NCBI RefSeq assembly: GCF_037392515.1 | Contig: NC_090295.1 | Span: forward strand, 31,102,501 to 31,166,500 | Direction: 5' to 3' | Source: Haliotis asinina | Lineage: Eukaryota; Mollusca; Gastropoda; Lepetellida; Haliotidae | Length of the DNA: 64,000 nucleotides | Shown: in pieces, positions 10,243 to 21,003 of the stretch | How the letters are laid out: every line of letters begins with the position of its first letter | Position numbering within the stretch: the first letter of the stretch is position 1 | The notes under the pieces: model-generated | The model's input: only the letters and a program-made list of their open reading frames with translations | The model's database searches: none | What the model was told of the DNA's origin: nothing | Made by a program: the position numbers and the translations under genes

Positions 10243-10423
10243 TAGGCCCCGCCTACCCATTCATCAAAGCGAGAAGCCACACCTAGGCATTGTTTTCAAG
10301 ATGTTGTGCAGCCAATCCAGCGAAGCTATGATATACGATGACGTTTATCGTTTGACTTTCGATTCGTGGATGGATATATGGATATAATCGCATCTAAGGT
10401 TTGCCAACCCTAACCTTTACTCA

Positions 10424-10675
10424 CTAACCCTAAGGATCTAGAAGGGGGGGTCCCTAACCCTAAAGATCTAGAAGGGGGGTCCCTAACCCTAAGGATCTAG
10501 AAGGGGGGATCCCTAACCCTAAGGATCTAGAAGGGGGGTGTCCCTAACCCTAAGGATCTAGAAGGGGGGGGTCCCTAACCCTAAGGATCTAGAAGCGGGG
10601 GTCCCTAACCCTAAGGATCTAGAAGGGGGGTCCCTAACCCTAAGGATCTAGAAGGGGGGTCCCTAACCCTAAGGA
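10424..10675 (+). repeat. Minisatellite, 28-31 bp unit, nine copies, telomere-like and G-run motifs
   Basis: Each unit reads CCTAACCCTAAGGATCTAG then AAG and a run of six to eight G, then TC. Eight complete units and one partial. The CCTAACCCTAA part is two telomere-type repeats (TTAGGG on the other strand). Unit length varies mainly in the G run. One unit has AAAGATC for AAGGATC and one has AAGCGGGGG. Confidence 0.97.
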
Positions 10676-10831
10676 TACATCAGCGCGGTAAAGTGAGACA
10701 GTTCAGTAGCTCTACAGCGCGCTCATTAGCGAGCGCTCAGCAGTCCCGGGTCGCGCGCCCGGTAAACTGCACTCTAGCCAAAATGTGTAGGCAGCTCGTC
10801 ATTTTGCTGATTTCTCGACGTCACCAAAGAC

Positions 10832-10990
10832 ATGCCGAATTGTTGTGTTGCCGTCAATTGTTCCTTGGGGTCGGGTGATGGTGTCACTATGCACAGATTT
10901 CCACTGGACTCCGTAGTTTGTGCCTAAAATTGGTTGTTAGTCTGTGCGAAATGAGCTTTGTGGAAGCCTGTGGTGTATACTAAATCGGAT
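10832..10990 (+). pseudogene. THAP-type zinc-finger fragment, frameshifted
   Basis: From ATG 10832 the frame gives MPNCCVAVNC, a Gly/Ser turn, then MHRFPLD and stops at TAA 10925-10927 after 31 codons. This is the first half of a THAP domain: initiator-proximal C-x(4)-C and the RFP motif. The next frame then reads NWLLVCAK, a TGA, ALWKPVVYTKSDG, which fits the following THAP segment (W..V...R...WKP). So there is at least one frameshift and one nonsense codon. The CxxH closing ligands are not visible. THAP domains are DNA-binding zinc fingers found in host regulators and in P-element and Kolobok transposases. Given the surroundings, a transposon origin is likelier. Confidence 0.65.
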
Positions 10991-11029
10991 GGTTCGACCC
11001 TTACCACGCTTCCAGGATAGAAAATGGAG

Positions 11030-11890
11030 TTTAAGTTTCATTGAGTTTATAAAATTAAGACTGCTTACCAAAAGGATTTTGCATGGATATAACGCTTTCT
11101 TCATCGGAAACGAGGTTGTGGTCGAAGTGACAATATTATCGTAAGTAATCTTATAATGACCCCTTATATTGACCGCTTCCAAGAGTGAAATTGTTATGTT
11201 ATAAGCAATGTCATGTAAAATCCTAATGTCCATCAATACAATACATATTTTACTACCAGTAGAAAGTAATTTTGATTTTGTAAGTCGGTGAAAACAAACT
11301 GAAATGGCATTCATCCTCAGACAGGGCGCCGCCATTTTTGAAAATCCTGAAGTCCGTTAGAATTATTGAGATTATGATTTGTTCTCATCAAGTTATAAAA
11401 TCAAAACTACTTTTTACTGGTAGTTAAACATGCATTTGAATCATGACCAAAAGGATTTCGCATGACACAACTTTTAACATAAGGACTTCTTCCAAGGAAG
11501 CAAGGTGGAGGTCGAAATGGCATTTATGTTGCAAGCAATGTTATATTGACTTCCACCTCACTTCCAAGAGTGAAATTGTTATGTTATAAGCAATGTCATG
11601 CAAAATCCTATTGTCCATCAATAATTATTACTACATATTTTACTACCAGTAGAGAGTAATTGTCCTTTTGTAAGTCGGTGAAAACAAACTTAAATAGCAT
11701 TCATCCCAAGACATGGCGCCGCCATTTTTGAAAATCGTGAAGTCAAATCCATTTGAATTATTGAGATTATGTATGGTTTGTTCTCATCACGTTAGAAAAT
11801 CAAAACTACATAGATATGTATTTGAATCATTACCAAAAGGAGTATGCATGACACAACCTGTAACATAACCTAAACGAGGTCGGGGTCTAA
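11030..11890. repeat. Tandem duplication of a ~390-bp block, about 2.3 copies
   Basis: CAAGAGTGAAATTGTTATGT and the following CAATGTCATG(T/C)AAAATCCTA, ACTACCAGTAGA(A/G)AGTAATT, GGCGCCGCCATTTTTGAAAA occur at about 11180-11345 and again at 11568-11735. ACCAAAAGGATTT(T/C)GCATG occurs near 11070 and 11448, and in mutated form near 11830. Non-coding by inspection. Confidence 0.85.
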
Positions 11891-11919
11891 GTGAAAATAC
11901 TGCGCGGTAAATTTCTTCA

Positions 11920-12830
11920 CTTGCTAAATTTACTTGGTTTGTAACGTTCACTCACCAGTATGTAGACACACGTCAATATACGTCTTTATACTTGGTCTCA
12001 TAATCCTAATTACTTTATAATCATACTTGTATGCATTTTGAAACTTAATAAAAAGAAGCGATCTGCGAATGGATAACAGGAATGTAATATGTAGACATTT
12101 CATAGTTTTCCTGTATGAATTATAATTTGCACGCACGCCCTAGTGTATGTCGTCTGCATCATTACACTTAAACGAAAACAATGATTCTGTTGACAACTTA
12201 TCAAAACCAAAAATGCAAATATTAAAATTAAAGTTATATAAGCAATGTCAGGCCATTACCTTCTTCGAGGAATGTATCCATCAATATCCACAAAAACAAG
12301 TGATATATAATTCATCTGCAGATATGCCAAGTGATGTGGCTAATATAAGAAAACGTGATGTATCGTTTCAGGTTTTTCACATTGCTGTATACTTTCACTG
12401 GTTACCCAAAATACCACACCTGGCAACTAACTGCATAATGTGCGTCATTCTTTTTAAAACGTTATTTAGTTAGCCAATAATGAGCAATCAATCAGTGTAT
12501 TGGCGGTTAATCCTTTGAAAGAAGGGTGTTGTTTTACATAGACACAGACGCGACAGAGTGTATTCAGTATAGATTAGTAAATGTACATAAACACTACCTT
12601 TTGACAAATCCCCAATTTAAATCCCCATAAAACTAATTAATCAATCAGAGTGTTGTCGGTTAATCCTTTGATCGATCCAGAAATGCCAAATGGGGGCTTT
12701 TGTCGGGTAATCTAAGTGGCGTTACCACTAATTATACCTGTTATAAATTCATTAACTGAGCATCAAGTGAATGATGACAAATAACGTGTAGGTTTATACC
12801 ACCTAACACGTATTACAACCTAGCGACACC
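11920..12830 (+). mobile_element. Degraded copy 1 of the TTAA-flanked transposon
   Basis: Collinear with the element at 13384-15512: shared blocks include TTGTATGCATTTTGAAA, AATGTCAGGC(C/T)ATTACCTT, TTAGTTAGCCAATAATGAGC, GTATTGGCGGTTAAT and ACCACTAATTATACCTGTTA. Neither terminal inverted repeat is present, and similarity fades after TTACAAC near 12820. Confidence 0.8.
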
Positions 12831-13245
12831 AAGTGATTTTGCCAGAATCGTCTATGAAAACAAGGGTTGTAACTCGAAAACAAGGCAAAGCAGGAGACAA
12901 AACTAAATGATAGCAGATTGTGAGAACATATAGCTTTCATTTTTCTCAACAGATTTCGCGATTTCATATGAAATAGTTTAACCCCTGAAATGTAGATGAA
13001 TACTGCACAGACCCTCATTTCTATACCCACTATTACGTCACGGAGACGCGCCGCTCCGATTGGTTGAAATTTCGTTTGCGGCTGAGAATTGTGCACTGTT
13101 GACAAAAAGGTCGATTTAAGGTAATTAAAGACCGAAATGAGCAGTTTTAATGACGGGGTTTCATTTACAACGATGTCAGCAAGTGATTTTGCATTTGTAC
13201 CCTATTGGAGTATATGTGACCTTTAAGAGACGACCAAAGAGATCT

Positions 13246-13383
13246 GGTTTAGGCTTGCTGACCTGGTCATTGTATCCTAACTGCGTAGATCGATGCTCGT
13301 AATCTTGATCACTTGATTTCTGGTCCATTATTTCCAGATCGACAGTCAGCATATGACTGGAATATTGCTGAGTGCAGCGTTAA
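13246..13383 (+). repeat. SINE-B copy interrupted by the TTAA element
   Basis: Core (CTGCGTAGATCGATGCTCGT, TTTCTGGTCCATTATTTCCAG) and tail (GACTGGAATATTGCTGAGTG, CAGCGTTAA) are present. The tail is cut at its TTAA by the transposon at 13384, and the SINE tail continues as TTAAACAACAAACAAACA at 15513. Confidence 0.8.
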
Positions 13384-15512
13384 GGGGGCACTGGTGTACT
13401 GTGGACTGCTTTCCCTTTGTTATTGTTTTTCTCCCACGAACACCCAGATGATATCCCAGAATTCATGCCTGAATCGTGAACTCTGCTACGCCACCCGTAT
13501 GCGCAATTGATAGTTGAAGTATAGACTGATCAACAAAGATGAAGTCATTTTAACTTCATTATTATGAAAACAAATGAAACACTTTGACCTTTAATAGTAA
13601 TTGCTCGTCTTATATTTTGTCTTAAAACCCAAATTAGTTTATTATCATATTTGTATGCATTTTGAAAGTTAATGTAAAAGCACACGATCTCCTTATACTC
13701 ACAGTGTATTTACAAACATGGCTGTAATATCTAAACATTGTATAGATTGCCAACGTGAATCACATTTCACACACGCCCTATGCGCGGCATAGTCTATGTT
13801 GTCTGTTATACATATTCTACTGAATGAACAAATAAATTAAAACAAAATGAAAATATTAAATTTAAAACAGACTAACAATGTCAGGCTATTACCTTTTCAG
13901 GAATGTAGCCACATAAAACAACCACATGATATTCATCTGCAACTGGTAAATATTCCTGTTCTCTGTCACGTGTGTTTCAACAGTCATATGCGAAAAAATA
14001 TTACATCGTGTCCGATTTTTCACATTGGTGTACAGTCTCATTGGTCACCCAAGATAAAACAACTGGCCACTAAATGTATGATGTAACCCATTCTAAATAA
14101 GTTAGTTAGCCAATAATGAGCATCAATCAACGTATTGGCGGTTAATTCTTTCTTTACGGCAGAGTGTAGTCAGTATAGGTTAGTAAATCTACACTCATAA
14201 ACATTGCCTTTTTGACAAACCCGCTGTGGAAGAAAACCCCAATTCATCAGTGTGCTATCGGTTAAACCTTTGATCGATGAATGTTTTTGTAACTTAGCTG
14301 ATAAACCTTCTTGCATCACTTACAAGCACATATTACATAACATGTAATACATTTGCCACATCAGAATTCATAATTCTGAGTGCATGTATTTACTCCAGAC
14401 TGGAAAACTGATAAATGAGAACTGTTGTCGGGTAATCTTAATGATGTTACCACTAATTATACCTGTTATAAATTCATGAACTGACCATCAAGTGAACGAT
14501 GACAAATAACATTTGTAGCTATATAACACGAAACGCGGGTTACAGCAAGGAGGAAGTAATCACTGTATTGCATGCAACCTAAAAACACTTTAGAGCCGAA
14601 ACTCTTTTCAGGATACCAACGAACTTCGTTGTTATAAGAAATACATATAAGCATTTGCTGTGTACAAGGGCAAATAAGTATATCAGTGTTTTTCCTGAGA
14701 AATGTTTCACATTGCGATACCAATGGAAAGGTCGTTATTAGTTCACGGATTCAAATGAATCAAATGTGTGTTCTTATTATCATAGACACCAGACCAGCTA
14801 CCACACATTACACATGATGTTTGCTATGAAAGGTGGGCCAACCCCCAGTGCTATCTAGATGTAAAGCTTTGCAATCTATCGGAATTATGCGAAGTAAATG
14901 GCTTGCTACGTGCCTGTAGATGAGTGGATGAGTGAGTTTAGTTTTACGCCGCACGCAGCAATATTCCAGCTATATGGTGGGGTCTGTAAATAATTGAGTC
15001 TGGACCAGACAATCCATTGAACAACAGTATGAGCATCGATCTGCGCAATTTGGAACCGGTGACACGAGGCAACCAAGTCAGCGAGCCTGACCACCCGATC
15101 CTGTTAGTCGACCCTCACGACAAGCATAGTCGCCATTTATGCATGGGTTGCTGAAGGCCTATGCTACCCTGGACCTTTAGATATCATATTTTTTCATGAC
15201 ATGGTTAAATGTGGAGATAGAAACACAGAAATGGGACCAAATTGGATCGGTCACTATACCATCCAGGCATTAGAAAAAAAACTCCAACTGCTGGGATACT
15301 TTATTACAACCAGACAAGGAATACAAGGGATATTTTCAACAGCTTGTGATGGTCATCCACAATTCTCACTGTTCATGGTGAAGAAATTCTACCAACGTGG
15401 ACATTACACCAGTCCCCGTGTCCGTCACGGTCAAGGGAGCAGGTAGTGACCAACTTGGTTTCGTAATTCGACTATCCGCTAGAAACATAAATCGCTCCGC
15501 ATCGGCGCCCCA
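13384..15512 (+). mobile_element. TTAA-flanked non-autonomous DNA transposon, copy 2
   Basis: Bounded by TTAA at 13380-13383 and 15513-15516. The left end is GGGGGCACTGGTGTACTGTGG; the right end read inward is TGGGGCGCCGATGCGGAGC. Aligned in order with copy 3 at 42251-43728 in reverse orientation, with shared blocks such as TAGACTGATCAACAAAGATG, GATGTTACCACTAATTATAC, CACTATACCATCCAGGCAT and TCCGTCACGGTC. No transposase; open frames are short and not shared. A SINE-B (14921-15177) is inserted inside. TTAA duplication with A/TGGGGC ends suggests Kolobok (piggyBac is the alternative). Confidence 0.85.
14921..15177 (-). repeat. SINE-B copy, near full length, nested in the TTAA element
   Basis: Complete from the GAGTGAGTTTAGTTTTACGC tail complement to the AGGTCC 5' end. 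Flanked by TAGA on both sides (14917-14920, 15178-15181), a short candidate target duplication. The corresponding site in the 42 kb copy lacks the SINE (GTATGTAGACATCAT in reverse complement), so this insertion is younger than the host element. Confidence 0.95.
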
Positions 15513-15535
15513 TTAAACAACAAACAAACAATACC

Positions 15536-17598
15536 TCGTATAATTATCAGAAAATATAACTTTGGATACTTATAATACAAAAATAAATTCTAATTACTGA
15601 CTAATTACTGTTTAGTCCTTGGCGTGTTCACTAGCCCGGTCTGTTTGGATACAGCAGGTCAATATTGTTTTATGCAATGTCACATAGAACGTGACGTTGG
15701 GCGAGTTGTTGTAGAAGGGAGCCTTTCATCAACGCCTTCAAGGGTCGGTTTTATCATGGTAGTATTGAGCGTCACGTATGTGTATAACCAACTGCCTTGA
15801 CCACAAACCTGACCTGGTTTATGGTCGATTATAAAACCACAATCCATCTATCATGTATCTCTGCATGTATGTATGTATTACGTGATGTTTGATTGTAGGT
15901 AATATTCCTTGACCTATTGACTGGCTTTTCAACACCACATGTGCGTAATAATAATAAATGTATATCACAGACGTATCTCTTTCTGTTTATACCACAATAC
16001 CATGTTATAACGAGTACAATTTTACCGTACGTGGCACAAACTGGAAAACACGATGTTATACATCTCAACTTCTTTATTCTCATCAAACTATTATGGATGT
16101 CAACTGTTTTATTCCCGTCAAAATATGGATGTCAACATCCATCATATTTTGTCATATATAGTGGATAGCTAAAGAAATGTAAGTTTCAGAAAATGATTTT
16201 CATAAAAGTAAGCGTTCATGTTTATGTCACCTGTTTAAAAATTTGAGAAAAGCCGGAGTTGCGTTTCTTTTGCTGTTCAGTATATCAATTTAAATATTCC
16301 TCTAAATTACATCAACTGATATAAACGTTGCTAAAGTTCATTTATCACATGCCTTATAAGTTTTCACAAATGATACACACACGCATATACGTGAACTTGT
16401 ATATGCAAACAAAAAAAATCGTCCTTTCGTTTGTTTGTTCGTTAGTTGAATTCATTGTAAAGAGCTTGATCAGTATCCGCAAAATGGAACTAAAGTTAAC
16501 TTATTGTAATTTTAAAAATCTATGTGAGAGAATGGATGGATTCACACAGATATATGTGGGACTTCTTTTGGCCAGTGGCCGGGCTGAGAGATCAGCAGAC
16601 AAAATGACAAGACAGGAGATTTTATTCCGCTTCAGTTAATAGTGGTGGTGTCAGTCACATAATTCCTTCCAAAACTCTGCTCACCAGTATGATATACAAA
16701 CACACATGGCAAACTTGTTCAGTGATCTCAAACATGATGGAATCTAAGAATGAAGTCTGGAGTGTTTCATCAACATGAACCATGTGTCTACTTTGCTTTC
16801 TTAATATTATCACTGTGTGCTTGTATGCTACATGTATTTCGAATTTTGAAAAGAACTAAGTATTGCTGTGTATTGGCATCAAAATTGTATTTCAATATAT
16901 TGCGATATAGGTAGCCATATTGCGATACTTAATGCAGTATGTTGGGACCTTAAGTGTTTGACAGTGAGAGGCACTAATTGTGCATGTCAATCCTAATTTC
17001 TACGTTGTAAGTCCGTAAACATATATATTATGGCACAGATAACACCAATCTCAAAATTAGGTTGCAGAGCCATGGATACTATTTCCTGTTTTATACAATT
17101 AATAGTATTACAGCATACAGTTTTGTCATTGAATAACGAAAGAAAACATCTGTTGCGAATGAAACTGTCTGGATATTTTACTTAAAGATTATCACAAAAA
17201 CTTCATGTGTTGTTTACCAGTTCTCAGAAAAATTATATACTGCAATACGTATCGTTTAAAAAGCCTATTGCGACATACCGGCATACCATACTGCCCTAGT
17301 ACTCAGACCTTATCAGTGACAGTATGTAACTTAAAAGCAGTTTTTAGCGTTACACGCCCCAGTGACTATCTGACGGAAGATGTGAGAATACATCTGAATA
17401 AGAATATTTAATCTACAACTTTCTGAGTAATAATAAGGTTTAACATCAGTTCCTTACTTGAAGTCTTATTGTTTGGCATATAGACTACAGGTTATACACT
17501 GAGTTGGTAATTACACAGGTCAAATTCCTGTCAAACGTTGATACAATTCATACCGTGGTCCCTTGCCGTTTCCTCTCAATATCATACAGCCATAAATA
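15536..17598. other. No feature recognised
   Basis: Two kilobases of AT-rich DNA. Open frames of 60-100 codons on both strands overlap one another and show no family motifs. Confidence 0.55.
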
Positions 17599-17600
17599 TA

Positions 17601-19212
17601 CATATGGAAATTAATTAAGCAACACCAAATTCAAAGACACATAAAAACTTAACAAAGTTTAACGAAGTAATTTTGATTATTGATTATTCAATTTTGATGT
17701 ATTGACATACAGCATGAGCTTTTCATGGGTTGATATGACGCGCGTGAAGCTTGCACAGCGCACGTGCATTGCTTTAACCTCAACTTTCGAAAAATGCACT
17801 TTTTCCCTGGGGTGTTTACAAGCGCAGGTTGTCGATTGCATTCGGTTTTTCATTCATTTCAATGTCATGGCACGTAGGAAATTATCAGAGGCCACTCGTT
17901 GGCAAATAATCGGCATGAGGAATGCTGGTATGTCTCTAAGACAAACCGGGACTCAAATCGGACGACATCATTCCATAATTTCAAAACTTTTGAAAAAATA
18001 CCGGGCCACTAATGAAGTTAAAGACCTGCCTAGACCAGGAAGACCCAGGAAGACCACAGTCCGGGAGGACAGAGCTTTACTGAGACTTGTACGGCGCAGG
18101 TCCTTCGACTCGAGCTCTCGGTTGAGACAGGAGTGGCTTCCAGGGAGACCCATCTCGAACAGGACTGTTCGGAATCGTCTGAAAGCTGCAGGATACCGGG
18201 CAAGGAGGCCAATCAAGCGACCCAGACTGTCTCCAGCCCATAAGGCAGCCCGACTGGCCTGGTGTAATGACCGTTTGCACTGGAACATTGCCTCTTGGAG
18301 GAAGGTCCATTTCTCAGATGAGAGCCGGTTCTTGCTGCACATGGTGGACGGTCGTACTCGGGTCTGGAGGCAGAGGAACACAGCAATGGCTCCACGGAAC
18401 ATCCAGGAGACTGTGGCCTTTGGGGGAGGTTCCGTTATGGTATGGGGGTGCATTTCCATGAACTGCAAGTTGGATATCATTACCATCCGTGGCAACCTTA
18501 ACGGTGTTCGTTACCAACAGGAGGTTCTTGACAGGGCTGTGGTACCTCATTTTGAGAACCATCCTCTGGCAACGAGACCCATATTTATGGACGACAATGC
18601 TAGACCTCACAGGGCGCATGCTGTAAATGATTTTTTGCGGCAAAATGCAATTGACAGAATTCCATGGCCTGCCATGAGCCCTGACCTCAACCCCATTGAA
18701 CATTTGTGGGACTTTATTGGCCGTCGTGTGAGGCAGAGAGACCCACCAGTCCATAATCTCAACGAATTGACGGCTGCCCTGCATGAGGAGTGGAACAGGA
18801 TCCCCCAGAATCAGATCCGGAGACTCATCCAAGGAATGAGGAGGCGTCTGGAATCGGTGGTGCGTGCGCAGGGAGGACACACTAGATATTGATGAAAGTC
18901 GGTGTGCAGACTCTCAGATGACTGTTCTTTCTTTCCATGTGACATTTGTGTTAATACACCTGACAACAACGTCTGTGGATGAATAGTAAATTGTGTCCAT
19001 TTTTTCATGAATTTAAGACAGTTTTAAGAATTTGGATTTCGTTGCAATAAAGCAAAGTCTTGATACTTTTTCCCTTTAAGTTGTTTGTCAGAGATCGTCT
19101 GTTGAATAAAAAAGTGTCAAACTATATCAACCCGGCATATTTTGATTGTCAGAACACTTCAAAGTTGCTCCAATAGAAAAAATTGGGGTGTTGCTTGATT
19201 AATTTCCAGGTG
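17601..19212 (+). mobile_element. Complete Tc1-like transposon, about 1.61 kb
   Basis: Terminal inverted repeats of about 28 bp: left GGAAATTAATTAAGCAACACC (17606-17626 region) and right, in complement, GGAAATTAATCAAGCAACACC (ending near 19187-19208). Both ends are flanked by TA, the Tc1/mariner target. It contains one uninterrupted transposase gene. The size is typical for Tc1. Every expected part is present, so this copy could be autonomous. Confidence 0.92.
17867..18892 (+). CDS. Tc1-family transposase, DD34E
   Basis: A 341-codon uninterrupted gene, the usual length for Tc1 transposases. The start is set at ATG 17867 (MARRKLSE), since upstream codons in the same frame (from 17702) have no family similarity. 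Order: a paired helix-turn-helix DNA-binding domain (residues about 1-115) with the GRPR hook at 58-61; then the RNase H-like catalytic domain with Asp151 in FSDESRF, Asp243 in MDDNARPH and Glu278 in DLNPIEHLWD. Asp243 and Glu278 are separated by exactly 34 residues. A Gly-rich GGGSVMVWG lies between the first two. The enzyme would bind the terminal repeats, cut the element out and insert it at TA. I see no missing catalytic residue, frameshift or stop. Activity cannot be judged from sequence alone. Confidence 0.95.
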   Translation: MARRKLSEATRWQIIGMRNAGMSLRQTGTQIGRHHSIISKLLKKYRATNEVKDLPRPGRPRKTTVREDRALLRLVRRRSFDSSSRLRQEWLPGRPISNRTVRNRLKAAGYRARRPIKRPRLSPAHKAARLAWCNDRLHWNIASWRKVHFSDESRFLLHMVDGRTRVWRQRNTAMAPRNIQETVAFGGGSVMVWGCISMNCKLDIITIRGNLNGVRYQQEVLDRAVVPHFENHPLATRPIFMDDNARPHRAHAVNDFLRQNAIDRIPWPAMSPDLNPIEHLWDFIGRRVRQRDPPVHNLNELTAALHEEWNRIPQNQIRRLIQGMRRRLESVVRAQGGHTRY

Positions 19213-19452
19213 TATAGTTCCGTAACATTGACGAAAACATGTTTTCCCTTCCACTGATATCATCACCTCTGTAGTATATTGTCTCTATCCGACACTATGG
19301 ACTACCGACACATCCAATGCACATAATTCCTCAAAACTGATACATCCTCCTCAGTAGTTCTTAACACTGGTCTGACTAACCCTCAGACACTATGAATGAC
19401 AGGGAGTATACCCATACAGCCATTACCCCGTTATACCGGGTTAGGTGTAGCA

Positions 19453-19722
19453 GTGAGTGAGTGAGTTTACTTTTACGCCGCACTCAGCTATATTACAGCT
19501 ATATGGCGGTGGTCTGTAAATAATCGAGTCTGGACCAGACAATCCAGTGATCAACAACATGAGCATCGATCTGCGCAATTGGGAACCGATGACATGCGTC
19601 AACCAAGTCAGCGAGCCTGACCACCCGATCCCTTGAGTCGCCTCTTACGACAAGCTGAGTCGCCTTTTATGGCAAGCATGGGTTGCTGAAGGCCTATTCT
19701 ACCCCGGGACCTTCACGGGTGT
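19453..19722 (-). repeat. SINE-B copy, full length with 12-bp target duplication
   Basis: Runs from GTGAGTGAGTGAGTTTAC to the GGGACCTTCACGGGT 5' end. TTAGGTGTAGCA flanks it exactly at 19441-19452 and 19723-19734. This is a good reference copy for the family's 270-bp length. Confidence 0.97.
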
Positions 19723-19734
19723 TTAGGTGTAGCA

Positions 19735-21003
19735 AATAGTAAATGGACGTAAATGGTAATTAGAACAATGAAAGCGACTCTTTACTGACACTGTCCTAAC
19801 ACAGGAGGTTAAGACAAACGAACGCTTGATTTTCCCACAGCATTCTCTTATCCATCCCACGTGCCCTTGAAACACATTCAAATAACAAATAATAATGACA
19901 GAGCTTATAAAGCCACTAGCTACAATTAAACGAACATATCCCTGAATGGTTCAAATAGCTATCACAAGAAAAATACTCACATGCCAACAGAAGTGCTACA
20001 CACATTTCGCAAAAGGTAACCCCAAACCACCTTTTGTGTGGACGTTGCAGCATTTAGGCCTCACAGCGTCGCTTTATAATGAGGTGATAGGGGCCACCTG
20101 AGCTCAAGGAAATTTCCTCCATTAACGACGCTTAGATCTAAAATATCCTGCAGCAATGACGTTCCGATCTCAGGAGTATCCGACGTAAGTGACATTACGA
20201 TCTCAAATACATTGCAGTAATGACGTTCAATTTTAATTCCCATTCTTTAACATTGCACTAAGGATACCTTAGCGACTTACGATCACCTTAAAGCTGTGTG
20301 AAAGGAGGCCCTGGTGTCAACATACCGGTGACAAAGACGCTACTATTAACATCACAAATCGTACGATAAATTTCTATCTGTCTCACAGTCCCAGAATCAC
20401 ATTATTTTCCCTATTGCCTCCCCCTCCGCCAGTCCTAAATAAAGCAACTCTATATCCACAGGTTCAGGCCAGGAATCTCCTAACTCACTGGGGTTCCTTT
20501 TCAATTTAAATGGGCTTATTTGTAACTATCAAAATTATATATTCAGGGGCTAAGCGCTAGTCAGGAAAAACCTTCAAAGACCCTCTTGTTCCTTTGTCGA
20601 TGGTATGGTTATACTTCGATGCCATTGGTGAGTCTCACCTGTGTCATTTTACAGTTTTATAGGCCTTCTACCACACCTTCATATTATATTGCGACAGTCG
20701 TGCCACGGAAGTACAGTATACCATTGACTTAAGCCCTGAATGAGGACAGCACAATCATGGAATTTGAAATGTTCAGTCATGATGAATTTTAACGGTATCC
20801 TTAATACTTCAGTAGGTGTAATAGGAGATATATTTTAATGTGTCTTTTTACTTTTTTTCTGAAACAATTTTCTTACATTCATGTAATGGTAGGGTGTTAA
20901 GTTTAAGGCTGTCCAGTGTTAAGCTGGACACAAACTTTGAAATATAGCTGATCTGCTTGATTGACATTTTAGAAGTTGCAGTATGTAGGGTAGCGAGTAG
21001 TAA
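19735..21003. other. No feature recognised
   Basis: Unique-looking sequence; a short repeated theme of 'tgacgtt/cgatctca' near 20150-20225 is too weak to call. No coding family. Confidence 0.5.

Larger units (their letters stand above)
9730..13222. mobile_element. Possible large TTAA-bounded (Kolobok-like) element, decayed
   Basis: Hypothesis. A TTAA at 9726-9729 is followed by AGGCCCACTAAACTC, and 13223-13226 is another TTAA whose inner side, read outward-in, is AGGTCACATATACTCC. The two inner ends share spaced blocks (ACTC, CAAT, GGTAC, ATCACT), as weak terminal inverted repeats. Inside are a THAP zinc-finger fragment (10832) and a degraded copy (11920-12830) of the confirmed TTAA element seen at 13384 and 42251. 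Kolobok transposons use TTAA targets, have ends starting AGG(G), and encode THAP proteins, which fits. The end similarity is modest, and the interval has clearly accumulated other repeats. Confidence 0.3.

Noticed and set aside
10424..10675. Chromosome end (true telomere)
   Set aside because: Telomere-type hexamers occur only two per unit and are broken by GGATCTAGAAG and G runs, and normal sequence continues on both sides.
12803..13105. 100-codon minus-strand frame
   Set aside because: No motif, low-complexity Ser/Phe stretch, lies in decayed transposon DNA.
15201..15446. 81-codon plus-strand frame in the TTAA element
   Set aside because: The homologous part of the 42 kb copy has stops and frameshifts in this frame, so it is not conserved as protein.
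17968..18880. Several minus-strand frames of 60-188 codons inside the Tc1 gene
   Set aside because: Shadows of the transposase reading frame; no family features of their own.
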